From: Alphaproteobacteria bacterium
GTDB lineage: Bacteria > Pseudomonadota > Alphaproteobacteria > Bin95
Reading direction: 5' to 3'
Length of the DNA: 55,909 bases
Assembly: GCA_022822125.1 (NCBI GenBank)
Contig: JAJECF010000225.1
Location: 1 to 55,909, forward strand
Shown here: positions 5,896 through 14,644 of the stretch, one piece after another
Layout: each line of letters opens with the position of its first letter
How positions within the stretch are numbered: position 1 is the stretch's first letter
Made by a program: the position numbers and the translations under genes
The notes under the pieces: generated by a model
What the model was told of the DNA's origin: nothing
Seen by the model: the letters and a program-made list of their open reading frames with translations, nothing else
Database searches by the model: none

Positions 5896-7164
5896 TCAGC
5901 GCGCGTCTTTGGACATGATCATGGCGGAGCCGGTGCCCGGCATGGCCCAGCCGAGATTGGCGGTCAGCTCCACGTCCTTCACCTGCCGGCAGCCGCCTTC
6001 GCTGTAGTCGTGAGTGTGCTGCCTCTTGCCGTCCGGCCCGATCGGGCAGCTGTCGTCCGCGTCGCCACGCAACTGCCGGGTGTTCTCGATCACCATGTTC
6101 ATACCGTGGGTGTAGCCCTCGCAGAGATGCCCGCCGGAGGTGTTGTTGGGCCGCTTGCCGCCGAGCTCGATAATCCCGGACGACACATAGTCGCCGCCCT
6201 CGCCCTTCTTGCAAAAGCCGTAATCTTCCAGCTGCAGCATGGTGGTGAAGGTGAAGGCGTCGTAGGAGCCGGTCAGGTCGATGTCTTCCGGGGAGACGCC
6301 CGCATTCGGGAACAGGATGTCCTTGGCGTAATGGCCGGCCACGGTCGAGATCGGCCCATGCTGGTAGTGCATGTCGATGCGCGGCTTGCAACAGCGCCCG
6401 ACCACGGACTGGATGACCGCCGGCGGCTGGCGGCAGTCGCGCGCCCGGTCCAGCCTGGTGACGATGATGCAGGTGGCGTTGTCGGTCTCGACGCAGCAGT
6501 CCAGCAGGTGCAGCGGCTTGCAGATGATACGGCTGTTGACCACGTCCTCGACGGTGAAGCGGCGCTTGTAATAGGCCTTCGGGTTGTTGGAGGCGTGCTT
6601 GGAGTGGGCGACCTTGACCGCGGCCACCTGCTCCGGCGTCGTGCCGTAATCGTACATATGGCGCAGGAAGGTCGGGGCGAACATCTGCCCGGCGCTCTGC
6701 CAGCCATAGGCGCGGTGGTGAATCTGGTCGCCGTTGATCGGCACGGCCGAACGCGCGCCGGTGCCGCCGATGCGCACCTGGCTGTAGCCGTTCATGGAGC
6801 GGAAGATCGCCACGGTCTTGCACATGCCCGCCTCGATCACGCCGATGGCGATGCCGATCAGCGCCTCGGTCGAGGACCCGCCGCCATGCACATCCATGTA
6901 GAAGTTCAGCCGGATGCCGAGATCGCCGGCGACGAAGGGCGAAAAGATCGAGTCGTTGCCGGAATAGCTCAACATGCCGTCGATATCGCCGGGCGCGAGT
7001 CCTGCATCCTCCATCGCGTTCTTGATCGCCCAGGTGGCGAGCGAGCGCGTCGAGTATTCGGAGCCGCGCATATAGGCGGTCTCCCCGACCCCGGCGATGG
7101 CGTATCGCCCGCGAAGATGCTTAGGCGACGAGGCGTCGACGTCGCTTACGCTGGACAAGGTCAT
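5896..7164 (-). CDS. Thiolase-like (lipid-transfer/Ltp2-type) protein lacking the nucleophilic cysteine
   Basis: A 422-residue thiolase-fold protein of the SCP2/lipid-transfer group (Y-A-I-A-G-V-G-E-T at 21-29; C-terminal region with G-G-H-L-C-E-G and L-G-W-A-M-P-G-T-G-S-A). The segment that holds the catalytic Cys in true thiolases reads H-G-G-G-S-S-T-E (93-100), with no Cys. Ordinary thiolysis or Claisen chemistry is therefore unlikely. Together with the adjacent DUF35 gene this matches Ltp2/ChsH2-type retro-aldolases, which cleave beta-hydroxyacyl-CoA side chains. That role is an inference from the missing residue and the partner. It sits between the SDR and the DUF35 gene in one minus-strand operon. 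The sequence is unusually Cys- and His-rich for the family. Confidence 0.86.
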   Translation of the reverse strand: MTLSSVSDVDASSPKHLRGRYAIAGVGETAYMRGSEYSTRSLATWAIKNAMEDAGLAPGDIDGMLSYSGNDSIFSPFVAGDLGIRLNFYMDVHGGGSSTEALIGIAIGVIEAGMCKTVAIFRSMNGYSQVRIGGTGARSAVPINGDQIHHRAYGWQSAGQMFAPTFLRHMYDYGTTPEQVAAVKVAHSKHASNNPKAYYKRRFTVEDVVNSRIICKPLHLLDCCVETDNATCIIVTRLDRARDCRQPPAVIQSVVGRCCKPRIDMHYQHGPISTVAGHYAKDILFPNAGVSPEDIDLTGSYDAFTFTTMLQLEDYGFCKKGEGGDYVSSGIIELGGKRPNNTSGGHLCEGYTHGMNMVIENTRQLRGDADDSCPIGPDGKRQHTHDYSEGGCRQVKDVELTANLGWAMPGTGSAMIMSKDAR

Positions 7165-7223
7165 GGGTATGCTTTCTCCATTTGCAGTCGTTCGAGGATG
7201 GCATGGGCGTGGCGCGGGCGTTG

Positions 7224-7958
7224 TCAGACGCCCTCGGCGGACCAGCCGCCGTCCACGGGGATCGTGACGCCGGTGACGAAAGCAGCGGCGTCGGAGGCCA
7301 GGAAGAGCGCCGTCCCGGCCATTTCCTCCGGTTGTCCCCAGCGGCCCATCGGCGTGCGCTCCATGATTTTCCGGTTCACCGGCTCGTTGGCCTGCACCGG
7401 GGCGGTGAGTTTGGTCGCGATCCAGCCGGGTGCGATGCCGTTGACGCGGATGCCGTCACCCGCCCAGGCGGAGGCGAGCGACTGCGTCAGCTGGAGGATG
7501 CCGGCCTTGGAGGCGCCGTAGCCCGGCCCGCGCGGCGAGGAGAAATAGCTCGTCATCGACGCGATATTGACGATCGAGCCGCCCGAGGCCGCCAGATGCT
7601 CCCGGAACGCATGGGACATGCGGTAGGCGCCGTTCAGATTGACCTGCACGGTGTATTCGAAATTGTCCGGCTCAAAGGCCGCCGGCCCGCGCACGGTGGT
7701 GCCGGCCGAATTCACCAGCACATCGAGCGCCGGCATATCGGCGGCGAGCGCGAGGATGCCGTCATTATCCGTCATGTCGAGCCGGCGGTAGGTCATGCCC
7801 GAAAGTTCGTCGGGATAGTCCTCCGGGCCGCCCCGGGTGCCGAGCACGGTGACCGCCGCGCCGGCATCGCGGAAACCGACGGCGATGGCCCGGCCGATAC
7901 CGCTGGACCCGCCCGTCACCAGCACGAGCTTGCCCGAGTAGTCGAATTTCGCGGTCAT
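7224..7958 (-). CDS. Short-chain dehydrogenase/reductase (SDR)
   Basis: A 244-residue classical SDR that oxidizes or reduces an alcohol/ketone with NAD(P). It shows the cofactor motif T-G-G-S-S-G-I-G (15-22), N-S-A-G (83-86) and the catalytic S-Y-K set (S134, Y147, K151 in G-Y-G-A-S-K). The C-terminal P-V-D-G-G-W motif is that of FabG-like enzymes. A strong ribosome binding site (GGGGAGGGGAA) precedes the ATG. It is the first gene of the minus-strand SDR/thiolase-like/DUF35 operon and faces a TauD-type dioxygenase across a 117-base divergent control region. A 3-hydroxyacyl-CoA or sterol-like substrate would suit the aldolase pair, but specificity is not visible. Confidence 0.9.
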   Translation of the reverse strand: MTAKFDYSGKLVLVTGGSSGIGRAIAVGFRDAGAAVTVLGTRGGPEDYPDELSGMTYRRLDMTDNDGILALAADMPALDVLVNSAGTTVRGPAAFEPDNFEYTVQVNLNGAYRMSHAFREHLAASGGSIVNIASMTSYFSSPRGPGYGASKAGILQLTQSLASAWAGDGIRVNGIAPGWIATKLTAPVQANEPVNRKIMERTPMGRWGQPEEMAGTALFLASDAAAFVTGVTIPVDGGWSAEGV

Positions 7959-8018
7959 TTCCCCTCCCCGGATTCGGCGCCGCCCTTATTCTGGCATGGC
8001 GAAGGCTGGCGCGCACCC

Positions 8019-8045
8019 TTGCGGCAGGCCCCTTTGCCGCTGCAA
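8019..8045. promoter_or_regulatory. Imperfect inverted repeat in the SDR/dioxygenase divergent region
   Basis: TTGCGGCA (8019-8026) pairs with TGCCGC-T-GCAA (8035-8045) with one extra base, around an 8-base spacer. It lies 31 bases before the dioxygenase start, within the 117-base region shared by two divergent units, so it could be an operator or a leader hairpin. Confidence 0.3.
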
Positions 8046-8075
8046 TATTCCGGCGAACCGGCGAGGAGAGGTTTC

Positions 8076-8972
8076 ATGGTCGATATCGTCCCTCTCGACT
8101 GCACCCTGGGCGCGCGAATTACGGATGTTGCGCTGGGCGGCATGAGCGACGGCGAATGGCGCGAAGTCGAGGATGCCTTTCACGAATACGGTGCGCTGGT
8201 CTTTCCGGCCCAGCACCTGACCGACGAAGAGCATATCGCCTTCGGCGAACGGTTCGGGGATATCGAATATCTCCGTGACAACGCCAAGGCGGTCCGCATC
8301 TCGAACAAGAGGGCCGACGGCGAAGTCATGACGCCGGAGGAGAAGCGCTACCAGACGCTGCGCGGCAATGAAGGCTGGCACACGGACAGTTCCTACATGC
8401 CGCTCGCCGCCAAGGCGTCCGCGCTCGCCGCGGAAGTAACGCCCTCGAAGGGCGGCGAAACCGAACTGGCCGATATGCGCGACGCCTACGACACGCTGGA
8501 TGAGGGCATGAAGGAGCGCATCGCCGGCCTCTCCGCCTACCACTCGCTTTACGCTTCGCAGGCGAAAGCGGGCTTCACCTTCAAGACCGGGGAAGGCTAC
8601 GGTTACCACACCAGGGGCGCGCCACTCCGGCCGCTGGTCAAGACGCATCCGGTGACCGGACGGAAGTCGCTGTTCGTCGGCCGCCACGCCTTCCGCATTC
8701 CCGGCATGGCGGACGAAGATGCCCAGGCGCTGCTCGACGAATTGCTGGGCCATGCCTGCCGGGCGCCGCGCGTCTATTCGCATTCCTGGGAGCCGGGCGA
8801 CCTGATGATCTGGGACAATCGCTGCGTGCTGCACCGCGCCATGCCCTATGACTATGGCGAGCCCCGCGTGCTGCGCCATGTCCGGGTCGCCGGCGACCCC
8901 GCGAGCGAACTGGTGGAGACCGGAAAGGACGAGCGCGCCGACGCCTTCGAGCCGGCAGCGACGAACCGCTGA
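8076..8972 (+). CDS. TauD/TfdA-family Fe(II)/2-oxoglutarate dioxygenase
   Basis: A 298-residue TauD/TfdA-type enzyme that couples 2-oxoglutarate decarboxylation to substrate hydroxylation, often releasing sulfite or an aldehyde from sulfonates, sulfate esters or aryloxyacetates. The iron triad is visible as H102-x-D104 (G-W-H-T-D-S-S-Y) and H253 (V-L-H-R-A-M). The Arg that binds 2-oxoglutarate lies a little further on (R-V-L-R-H-V-R, about 264-270). A clean GAGGAGAG ribosome binding site is 6 bases before the ATG. The open frame extends far upstream, but that part is a shadow of the divergent SDR. It is followed after 1 base by a PhyH-type gene and begins a run of three Fe(II)/2OG enzymes. 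The substrate is unknown. Confidence 0.9.
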   Translation: MVDIVPLDCTLGARITDVALGGMSDGEWREVEDAFHEYGALVFPAQHLTDEEHIAFGERFGDIEYLRDNAKAVRISNKRADGEVMTPEEKRYQTLRGNEGWHTDSSYMPLAAKASALAAEVTPSKGGETELADMRDAYDTLDEGMKERIAGLSAYHSLYASQAKAGFTFKTGEGYGYHTRGAPLRPLVKTHPVTGRKSLFVGRHAFRIPGMADEDAQALLDELLGHACRAPRVYSHSWEPGDLMIWDNRCVLHRAMPYDYGEPRVLRHVRVAGDPASELVETGKDERADAFEPAATNR

Positions 8973-8973
8973 A

Positions 8974-10140
8974 ATGACCGCGCTACCGCTCTACGAAGCC
9001 CCGCCCGTCGATTACGGCGACGCCGAAGCGGACATGGCGCGCTACCGCGAGGCCGGCACGGCGCGGGCGCTCGCCCTCGACAACCGCGGCCCGCTCCACT
9101 TCGGCCCGGACGGCGCGCTCGACCCGGCGATCCTCGATTCCTACTGGCGGCACGGCTTCTACGTCTTCGAACAGGTGCTGGGGCCTGAGGAACGCGCCGA
9201 CATCGAGCGCGACCTGGCGGACCTGCTGGATCGCGCGCCGGTTTCTCCGGGCGCGGAAACCGACAGACACGGGCAGCCCGCTTTCGACTACGGCAGAAAG
9301 GGACGCGGCCTCGGCTGGGTGAAGCCCCTGTCGGACCCGGTGGGCGGCACGGATTACGCCTATGGTCGCCACCCGGCGAAAATGCTGGAGCCCGAGGCGC
9401 CGAAGGGTGCGCCCTCCCATGTGCTGCAGCTTATCCACGGCTCCCTGCAATATTCCGAAGCCTGCCTGCGCCTCTACGGCCATCCCGGGCTGCTAAAAGT
9501 GGCGGAGGCGGTGAACGGCTCTGACTTCACGCCGTTCAACGAGGCGGTCTGGATCAAGCATCCGCGCCTCGGCAGCTCCGTCGCCTGGCATCAGGACGGC
9601 TGGACGCACTGGGACAGCCCGGAACTGGACGAGGGAAGCCACGGTTTCAACTTCATGGCGCAGCTTTACGGCTGCGACGCCGTGAACGGCCTCTGGGTGG
9701 TGCCGGGCTCGCATCGCGGCGGTCGGGCAGACATAAAGGCGATGGTGGCGGCGGCGGGCTCGGACCGGCTGCCAGAGGCCATGCCGCTGATCTGCGCTCC
9801 CGGCGACGTGGCGATCGTGAATCGGCAGGCGCTCCACGGCTCCTTCGCAAATACCGGCTCAAAACCGCGCGTGACCCTTAACATGGGCTTCCACCGCCGG
9901 TGCTCGGTGCTGAACATAAAGACCGGCGGCGTCCACAACCCGGTCTCGGTTTACGACGCCGATTATATCCGGCGCCGGGCGCGGCTGATCCTTTACGCCA
10001 TCGACGCGCGCCGCCAGCGCTGGCCCGACGAGGAACCCTATCGCTATGAACCTCTCGTCGGCGAGGCTGAACGCTATCGCTGGACGCCGGCGGTAATGGA
10101 AGACATTCGCGACTATAATCTGGAGGATATCGGGATATAA
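8974..10140 (+). CDS. PhyH-family (phytanoyl-CoA dioxygenase-like) Fe(II)/2OG oxygenase
   Basis: A 388-residue member of the PhyH superfamily. The iron ligands are H206-x-D208 (V-A-W-H-Q-D-G-W) and H288 (A-L-H-G-S). R299 (K-P-R-V-T-L) is the likely 2-oxoglutarate anchor. The N-terminal 50 residues are an extension seen in larger bacterial PhyH proteins. It begins 1 base after the TauD-type stop, with no good ribosome binding site of its own, so translation is probably coupled. The next gene is another PhyH enzyme 28 bases downstream. The substrate may be a small hydrophilic compound or an acyl chain; the sequence does not decide. Confidence 0.87.
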   Translation: MTALPLYEAPPVDYGDAEADMARYREAGTARALALDNRGPLHFGPDGALDPAILDSYWRHGFYVFEQVLGPEERADIERDLADLLDRAPVSPGAETDRHGQPAFDYGRKGRGLGWVKPLSDPVGGTDYAYGRHPAKMLEPEAPKGAPSHVLQLIHGSLQYSEACLRLYGHPGLLKVAEAVNGSDFTPFNEAVWIKHPRLGSSVAWHQDGWTHWDSPELDEGSHGFNFMAQLYGCDAVNGLWVVPGSHRGGRADIKAMVAAAGSDRLPEAMPLICAPGDVAIVNRQALHGSFANTGSKPRVTLNMGFHRRCSVLNIKTGGVHNPVSVYDADYIRRRARLILYAIDARRQRWPDEEPYRYEPLVGEAERYRWTPAVMEDIRDYNLEDIGI

Positions 10141-10168
10141 CCCGGTTGCGAGGTGAGGGAGAGGCGCC

Positions 10169-10957
10169 ATGGAACTAACGGAACGGCAGGTCGAACAGTT
10201 TCAGCGGGACGGCTTCCTCATCTTCCCGGCGCTGTTTTCGCCCGAGGAGGTCGAGCGGCTGCGCGAGGAAGCGGAGCGGGTTGCAGGCCTCGATGCCGAA
10301 TGCGTTTTCCGCGAAGGATCGAGCGGCCTGCCCAAGACCATGTTCCGCCTCCATGCCCAGGACGGTCCAACGGCGTCGCCCGCCTATCACGCCGCCGCCC
10401 ATGCGCCCCGCATCCTGCGCCCGGCCCGGCAGGCGCTCGGCACGGACGAGGTCTATATCCACCATTGCAAGGTCAACATGAAGGCCGCAATCGAGGGCAG
10501 CGCCTGGCCCTGGCATCAGGACTTCGGCACCTGGCATCTGGACGGAATCGAGGAGCCGTCCATGGCGACCTTCCTGGTCATGCTGGACGAGGCGACCGAA
10601 ATGAACGGCTGCCTCTATTTCCTGCCGGGAAGCCACCGCGACGGGCGCGTCGATCCTTATTTAGACAACTCGACCGCCTACAGCCTCTGGGCGTCAAAGC
10701 CGGAAACCATGAAGGCCGCGATGAACGCCCTGCCCGAGCCCGTCGCAGTAACGGGACCGCCCGGCACCGCAGCGCTCTTCCACTGCAACCTGCTGCACGC
10801 CTCCGGCCACAACCTCTCGGCGACAGACCGCTGGCACACCTATTTCTGCTTCAACGCCTGCGCCAACCGGCCCCGCGACGTCGAGAACCCGCGCCCGGAC
10901 TATGTGCGCTCAACCGACTGGCGCCCGATGGTCGAAGGGGCGGACGCCATCCTCTGA
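10169..10957 (+). CDS. PhyH-family dioxygenase resembling ectoine hydroxylase
   Basis: A 262-residue PhyH-family enzyme. The active-site stretch P-W-H-Q-D-F-G-T-W-H (114-123) closely resembles the F-x-W-H-S-D-F-E-T-W-H signature of ectoine 5-hydroxylase (EctD), with H116 and D118 as iron ligands, H210 (L-L-H-A-S) as the third, and R221 as the 2OG anchor. It is shorter than EctD (about 300 residues) and no ectABC genes are nearby, so ectoine itself is not claimed. GAGGGAGAGG stands just before the ATG. It ends the three-dioxygenase run and converges with the sulfatase gene. Confidence 0.87.
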   Translation: MELTERQVEQFQRDGFLIFPALFSPEEVERLREEAERVAGLDAECVFREGSSGLPKTMFRLHAQDGPTASPAYHAAAHAPRILRPARQALGTDEVYIHHCKVNMKAAIEGSAWPWHQDFGTWHLDGIEEPSMATFLVMLDEATEMNGCLYFLPGSHRDGRVDPYLDNSTAYSLWASKPETMKAAMNALPEPVAVTGPPGTAALFHCNLLHASGHNLSATDRWHTYFCFNACANRPRDVENPRPDYVRSTDWRPMVEGADAIL

Positions 10958-11041
10958 GCGGCAGCGGCATCCGCCGTCTGCCTCCCTTTCGCGCTCAAAT
11001 GTTCCGTTCGGGAGGCGGGTTCCCATCCGCAGATGCGGGGA

Positions 11042-13288
11042 TTACTGATCGGCCAGCGCGTTCTCGGCCTCGATAGCCGCGTGCTCCTGCCCGTCGGCGC
11101 GGTCACTGCCGAACGTATAGACGATGCTGTGCAGGACGCCGGCGAAGGCGAACGGGCTTCGATATTCCGGCGACACGGTGGAGCCCAGGTCGCGGCCGAT
11201 ATCCATGCCGTAGAGGGTGGTGCGCCACGGCAGGGTGGAGAGCGCCGCACAGCCGACATCCCGGCCGTCCACCTCAAGGGTCAGCATGCCCCGGTGCTCG
11301 CCGGTCTTGTCGAAGCGCGCCGCCAGGACCGTCCCCTCGCCGCCGCGCACCGGCTCCGCCGAACGCACATGCGTGACCTCGCCGAGATAGTTGTGGGCGA
11401 ATGTCAGGTGGCCGTCCTGCACGAACAGGCAGTAGCCGCCCGTCCGCGCGCCGCAGGCGACCAGCACGCCGGCGTCCCCGTCACGCCAGTCCACGGTTGC
11501 GCTGCAACGCCATGAGCGGTTGCGTATGTCGGGCTGGGCAAAGCGCTCGATATGCGGCGTTCCCGGCAGGAAGCGCACTTCGTTGCGGTCGAGCTCCGAG
11601 TCCGGGCGCCGGAGCGCGATCAGTTCCTGCATCCGGTCGTCCAGAGGCAGCACGTTGTAAAGCCCGGCCTCGCGCCACCAGCGTTCCTTCATCTCGGCCA
11701 GCTTGGCCGGCTCCGCCGCCGCCAGATCCTCGATCTCGGCGAAATCCCGCTCGGTGCGGTAGAGATGCCAGACATCGTCCTCGAAGGGCGTTCCCGGCTT
11801 GTGCATGGTCACCGCCTTCCAGCCGTCATGGTAGATGGCGCGGTGACCGAGCATCTCGTAATACTGCGTCTTGCGCCGCGCCGCCGCCCCGCCGTCATCG
11901 AAGCTGTATGACATGCCGATGCCCTCGATCGGCATCTGGCTCACCCCGTTCAGCGACGCCGGCGCGCTCACGCCGACGCACTCCAGCACGGTCGGCATGA
12001 TGTCGATGAGGTGGTGGTACTGGTCCCGGATTTCGCCGGGCGTTCGCAGGCGCGCCGGCCAGTGCAGGATGAGCGGGTCGCGCACGCCGCCCTCGTAAGT
12101 GTTCTGCTTGTAGAAACGCAGGGGACAATTGCCGACCTGCGACCAGCCCTTGGGGTAATTGTTGTACAGATTCGGCCCGCCGATCTCGTCGATATGCGCC
12201 AACATGTCGGGCGCGTGCTGGCGGACGCGGTTGAAGAATGCCAGCTCGTTGACCACGCCCTCATCGCCGCCCTCCTGGCTGGCTCCGTTGTCGGACGCCA
12301 CGATGAAGAGCGTGTTGTCGAGCTCGCCGATGCGCTGCAGGAAATCGACCAGGCGCCCGATCTGGGCGTCGGTGTGATCGAGGAAGCCGGCGAATACTTC
12401 CTGCATGCGCGCGAACAGCCGCCGGCGGTCGGAATCCAGATCGGCCCAGGCCGGAATCCTCGGGTTGCGCGGCGAGAGCCGCGCATGCGGCGGCACCACC
12501 CCGAGTTCGAGCTGGCGCTCGAAGCAGCGCGCGCGCGCCGCGTCCCAGCCCTCGTCGTAGCGGCCCCGGTATTTCTCGCGGTAGGCGCGCGGCGCCTGAT
12601 GCGGGCTGTGTGTGGCGCCGAAGGCCAGATAGCTGAAAAACGGCCGCGCGGTGGTGGCGCGCTGCGCCGCGATCATCGCCATGGCCTCATCGATCATGGC
12701 TTCGGACAGGTGGTAGTCCGGATCGTCCGGCGGATCGACGGGATGGTTGTCGATCACCAGTTCCGGCGAGAACTGGTCGGTCGCCCCGCCGAGGAAGCCG
12801 TAAAACCGGTCGAAACCGCGTCCGAGCGGCCAGTGGGTCATCGGGCCGGCCGGCGCACAGTCCTCCATATTTGCGAGGTGCCACTTGCCCAGCGCAAAGG
12901 TCGAGTAGCCGGCCGACTGCAATATCTCGGCGATCGTGCCGGCGCGCGGCGAGATCACGCCGCGGCAGTTCGAGAATCCGGTATCGACATGCGACAGGAA
13001 CCGCATGCCCACCGAGTGGTGGTTTCGCCCCGACAGCAGGCAGGCCCGGGACGGCGAGCAGAGCGCCGTGGTGTGGAAATTGGTGTAGCGCAGACCGTTC
13101 GCAGCCAGCGCATCGATGTTCGGCGTCTCGATATCGGACCCGTAACAGCCAAAATGCGCGAAGCCGGTGTCGTCGAGGACGATGAGCACCACGTTGGGCG
13201 CGTCGTCCGCGGGGCGTGGACGCGGCTCCCAACTCGGCTGCGAATCCGCCACCGTAGTGCCGACCCATCCTCCGAAATGCTCGCTCAT
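11042..13288 (-). CDS. Type I sulfatase (arylsulfatase-like)
   Basis: A 748-residue formylglycine sulfatase that hydrolyses sulfate esters. The modification motif is C77-S-P-S-R81 followed by A-C-L-L-S-G-R. Metal ligands begin with D39-D40 (V-L-D-D-T-G), and the second signature A-L-G-K-W-H-L is present. Further motifs are S-H-S-P-H/T-H-S-P-H and D-N-G-A-S. Residues after about 540 form an extra C-terminal beta-rich region found in long arylsulfatases (about 700-800 residues). No clear signal peptide is seen, so it may act in the cytoplasm on an imported ester. No maturase (FGE or anaerobic sulfatase-maturating enzyme) is in the window. It lies convergent to the dioxygenase run and just upstream of tyrS on the same strand. 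Confidence 0.93.
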   Translation of the reverse strand: MSEHFGGWVGTTVADSQPSWEPRPRPADDAPNVVLIVLDDTGFAHFGCYGSDIETPNIDALAANGLRYTNFHTTALCSPSRACLLSGRNHHSVGMRFLSHVDTGFSNCRGVISPRAGTIAEILQSAGYSTFALGKWHLANMEDCAPAGPMTHWPLGRGFDRFYGFLGGATDQFSPELVIDNHPVDPPDDPDYHLSEAMIDEAMAMIAAQRATTARPFFSYLAFGATHSPHQAPRAYREKYRGRYDEGWDAARARCFERQLELGVVPPHARLSPRNPRIPAWADLDSDRRRLFARMQEVFAGFLDHTDAQIGRLVDFLQRIGELDNTLFIVASDNGASQEGGDEGVVNELAFFNRVRQHAPDMLAHIDEIGGPNLYNNYPKGWSQVGNCPLRFYKQNTYEGGVRDPLILHWPARLRTPGEIRDQYHHLIDIMPTVLECVGVSAPASLNGVSQMPIEGIGMSYSFDDGGAAARRKTQYYEMLGHRAIYHDGWKAVTMHKPGTPFEDDVWHLYRTERDFAEIEDLAAAEPAKLAEMKERWWREAGLYNVLPLDDRMQELIALRRPDSELDRNEVRFLPGTPHIERFAQPDIRNRSWRCSATVDWRDGDAGVLVACGARTGGYCLFVQDGHLTFAHNYLGEVTHVRSAEPVRGGEGTVLAARFDKTGEHRGMLTLEVDGRDVGCAALSTLPWRTTLYGMDIGRDLGSTVSPEYRSPFAFAGVLHSIVYTFGSDRADGQEHAAIEAENALADQ

Positions 13289-13318
13289 AATGTCGCTCCG
13301 TTGCTTGTCGCCAGCGCT

Positions 13319-14560
13319 TCAACCGGGCCGCACCAGAACGTGGCGTTTGCGGCCCACAGAGAGCTTCAGCGCGCTCGATCCTTCCATATCGGCGAGCCCC
13401 ACAAGCCGGTCTTCGCCGCCGATGGGTTCGTCGTTAAGCCGGGCGCCGCCACCCCTTATCAGCCGTCGCGCCGCGCCGCCGGTATCCGCCAGCCCTGCCC
13501 GCCGCAAGAGCGCAAAAGCCGGAATGCCGGCTTCCAGTTCCGTCCGGGGCACTGCCACTTCCGGCAATCCCTCGGCTGCTTCGCCCTGTTCGAAGGTGCG
13601 TCTGGCCGTTTCCGCCGCCTGCCGCGCCGCATCGCCGCCGTGGCAAAGCGCAGTCGCTGCATCCGCAAGCGCCTTCTTGGCTTCGTTCAATTCGCGACCT
13701 TCCAAGGCCTCCAACCGGGCGATCTCGTCCATCGGAAGTTCGGTAAAGAGGCGCAGGAACCGGCCGACATCGCCGTCCTCGGTATTGCGCCAGAACTGCC
13801 AGTAGTCGTAGGCGGAAACGCGCTCGGCGTTCAGCCAGACGGCGCCGCTCGCCGTCTTGCCCATCTTGGCGCCGCTCGCCGTCTCGATCAGCGGCGTGGT
13901 CAGGCCGAACAATTCGGCGCCTTCCACCCGCCGTCCGAGGTCGATGCCGCTCACGATATTGCCCCACTGGTCCGACCCGCCCATCTGGAGCCGGCAGCCG
14001 AAACGCCGCGCCAGTTCGACGAAGTCGTAGGACTGGAGCACGGCATAATTGAACTCGAGAAAACTCAGCGGCTGCTGGCGGTCAAGACGCAGGCGCACGC
14101 TGTCCATGGAAAGCATGCGGTTGACGGAGAAATGCCGCCCGTATTCCCGCAGGAACGGAATGTAGGAAAGGCCGTCCAGCCAGTCCGCATTGTTGGCCAT
14201 GACGGCGTCGGACGGCCCGTCGCCGAAGGTCAGGAATTTCTCGAACACGCGCCTTATGCCGGCCATGTTCGCGGCGATCTGCCCGTCCGTGAGCAGCGGG
14301 CGCGCTTCCTCCTTGCCGGAAGGATCGCCCACCTTCGTCGTTCCCCCGCCCATCAGCACGATGGGCTTGTGGCCTGCCTGCTGGTAATGGCGCAGCAGCA
14401 TGATCGACACCAGCGAGCCGACATGCAGGCTGTCGGCCGTGCAGTCGAAGCCGATATAGGCCGGCACGGGCGGCCCGCCCAGCAGCGAGCCCAACCCGTC
14501 GGCGTCGGTGCATTGATGCAGGAAACCGCGTTCGCGGATAGTTTCCAGAAATGACGGCAC
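13319..14560 (-). CDS. tyrS: Tyrosyl-tRNA synthetase
   Basis: A class I aminoacyl-tRNA synthetase of 413 residues that charges tRNA-Tyr. The HIGH-type signature is H-V-G-S (46-49, in T-A-D-S-L-H-V-G-S). The KMSKS-type loop is K-M-G-K-T (about 230). The tyrosine pocket motif [10 protein letters not shown] is intact, and an S4-like RNA-binding domain closes the C-terminus ([12 protein letters not shown]). The open frame has no ATG near the family N-terminus. The GTG at 14560 (then [12 protein letters not shown]) gives the usual length and is my choice. Ribosome-binding support is weak. It is divergent from anmK with 84 bases between, an arrangement common in Alphaproteobacteria. Confidence 0.95.
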   Translation of the reverse strand: MPSFLETIRERGFLHQCTDADGLGSLLGGPPVPAYIGFDCTADSLHVGSLVSIMLLRHYQQAGHKPIVLMGGGTTKVGDPSGKEEARPLLTDGQIAANMAGIRRVFEKFLTFGDGPSDAVMANNADWLDGLSYIPFLREYGRHFSVNRMLSMDSVRLRLDRQQPLSFLEFNYAVLQSYDFVELARRFGCRLQMGGSDQWGNIVSGIDLGRRVEGAELFGLTTPLIETASGAKMGKTASGAVWLNAERVSAYDYWQFWRNTEDGDVGRFLRLFTELPMDEIARLEALEGRELNEAKKALADAATALCHGGDAARQAAETARRTFEQGEAAEGLPEVAVPRTELEAGIPAFALLRRAGLADTGGAARRLIRGGGARLNDEPIGGEDRLVGLADMEGSSALKLSVGRKRHVLVRPG

Positions 14561-14644
14561 GGCCTGTCGGTCTCGCTGTTCGGGAAGAGCGAGGCGCCGT
14601 TTATCATGGCGGCCGGAAACCGACAACGAAGCCGGACGCAGCGT

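Noticed and set aside
5335..7521. A 728-codon plus-strand open frame
   Set aside because: It is antisense to the DUF35, thiolase-like and SDR genes, which have clear motifs and ribosome binding sites. The translated protein is low-complexity Ala/Gly/Arg/His.
10169..10957. Calling the second PhyH gene ectoine hydroxylase (ectD)
   Set aside because: The motif is similar but Ser/Glu positions differ (H-Q-D-F-G-T-W-H), the protein is shorter, and ectABC are absent, so only the family is claimed.
12011..14554. An 847-codon plus-strand open frame across the sulfatase and tyrS
   Set aside because: It is a shadow of two well-supported minus-strand genes and carries no motifs of its own.
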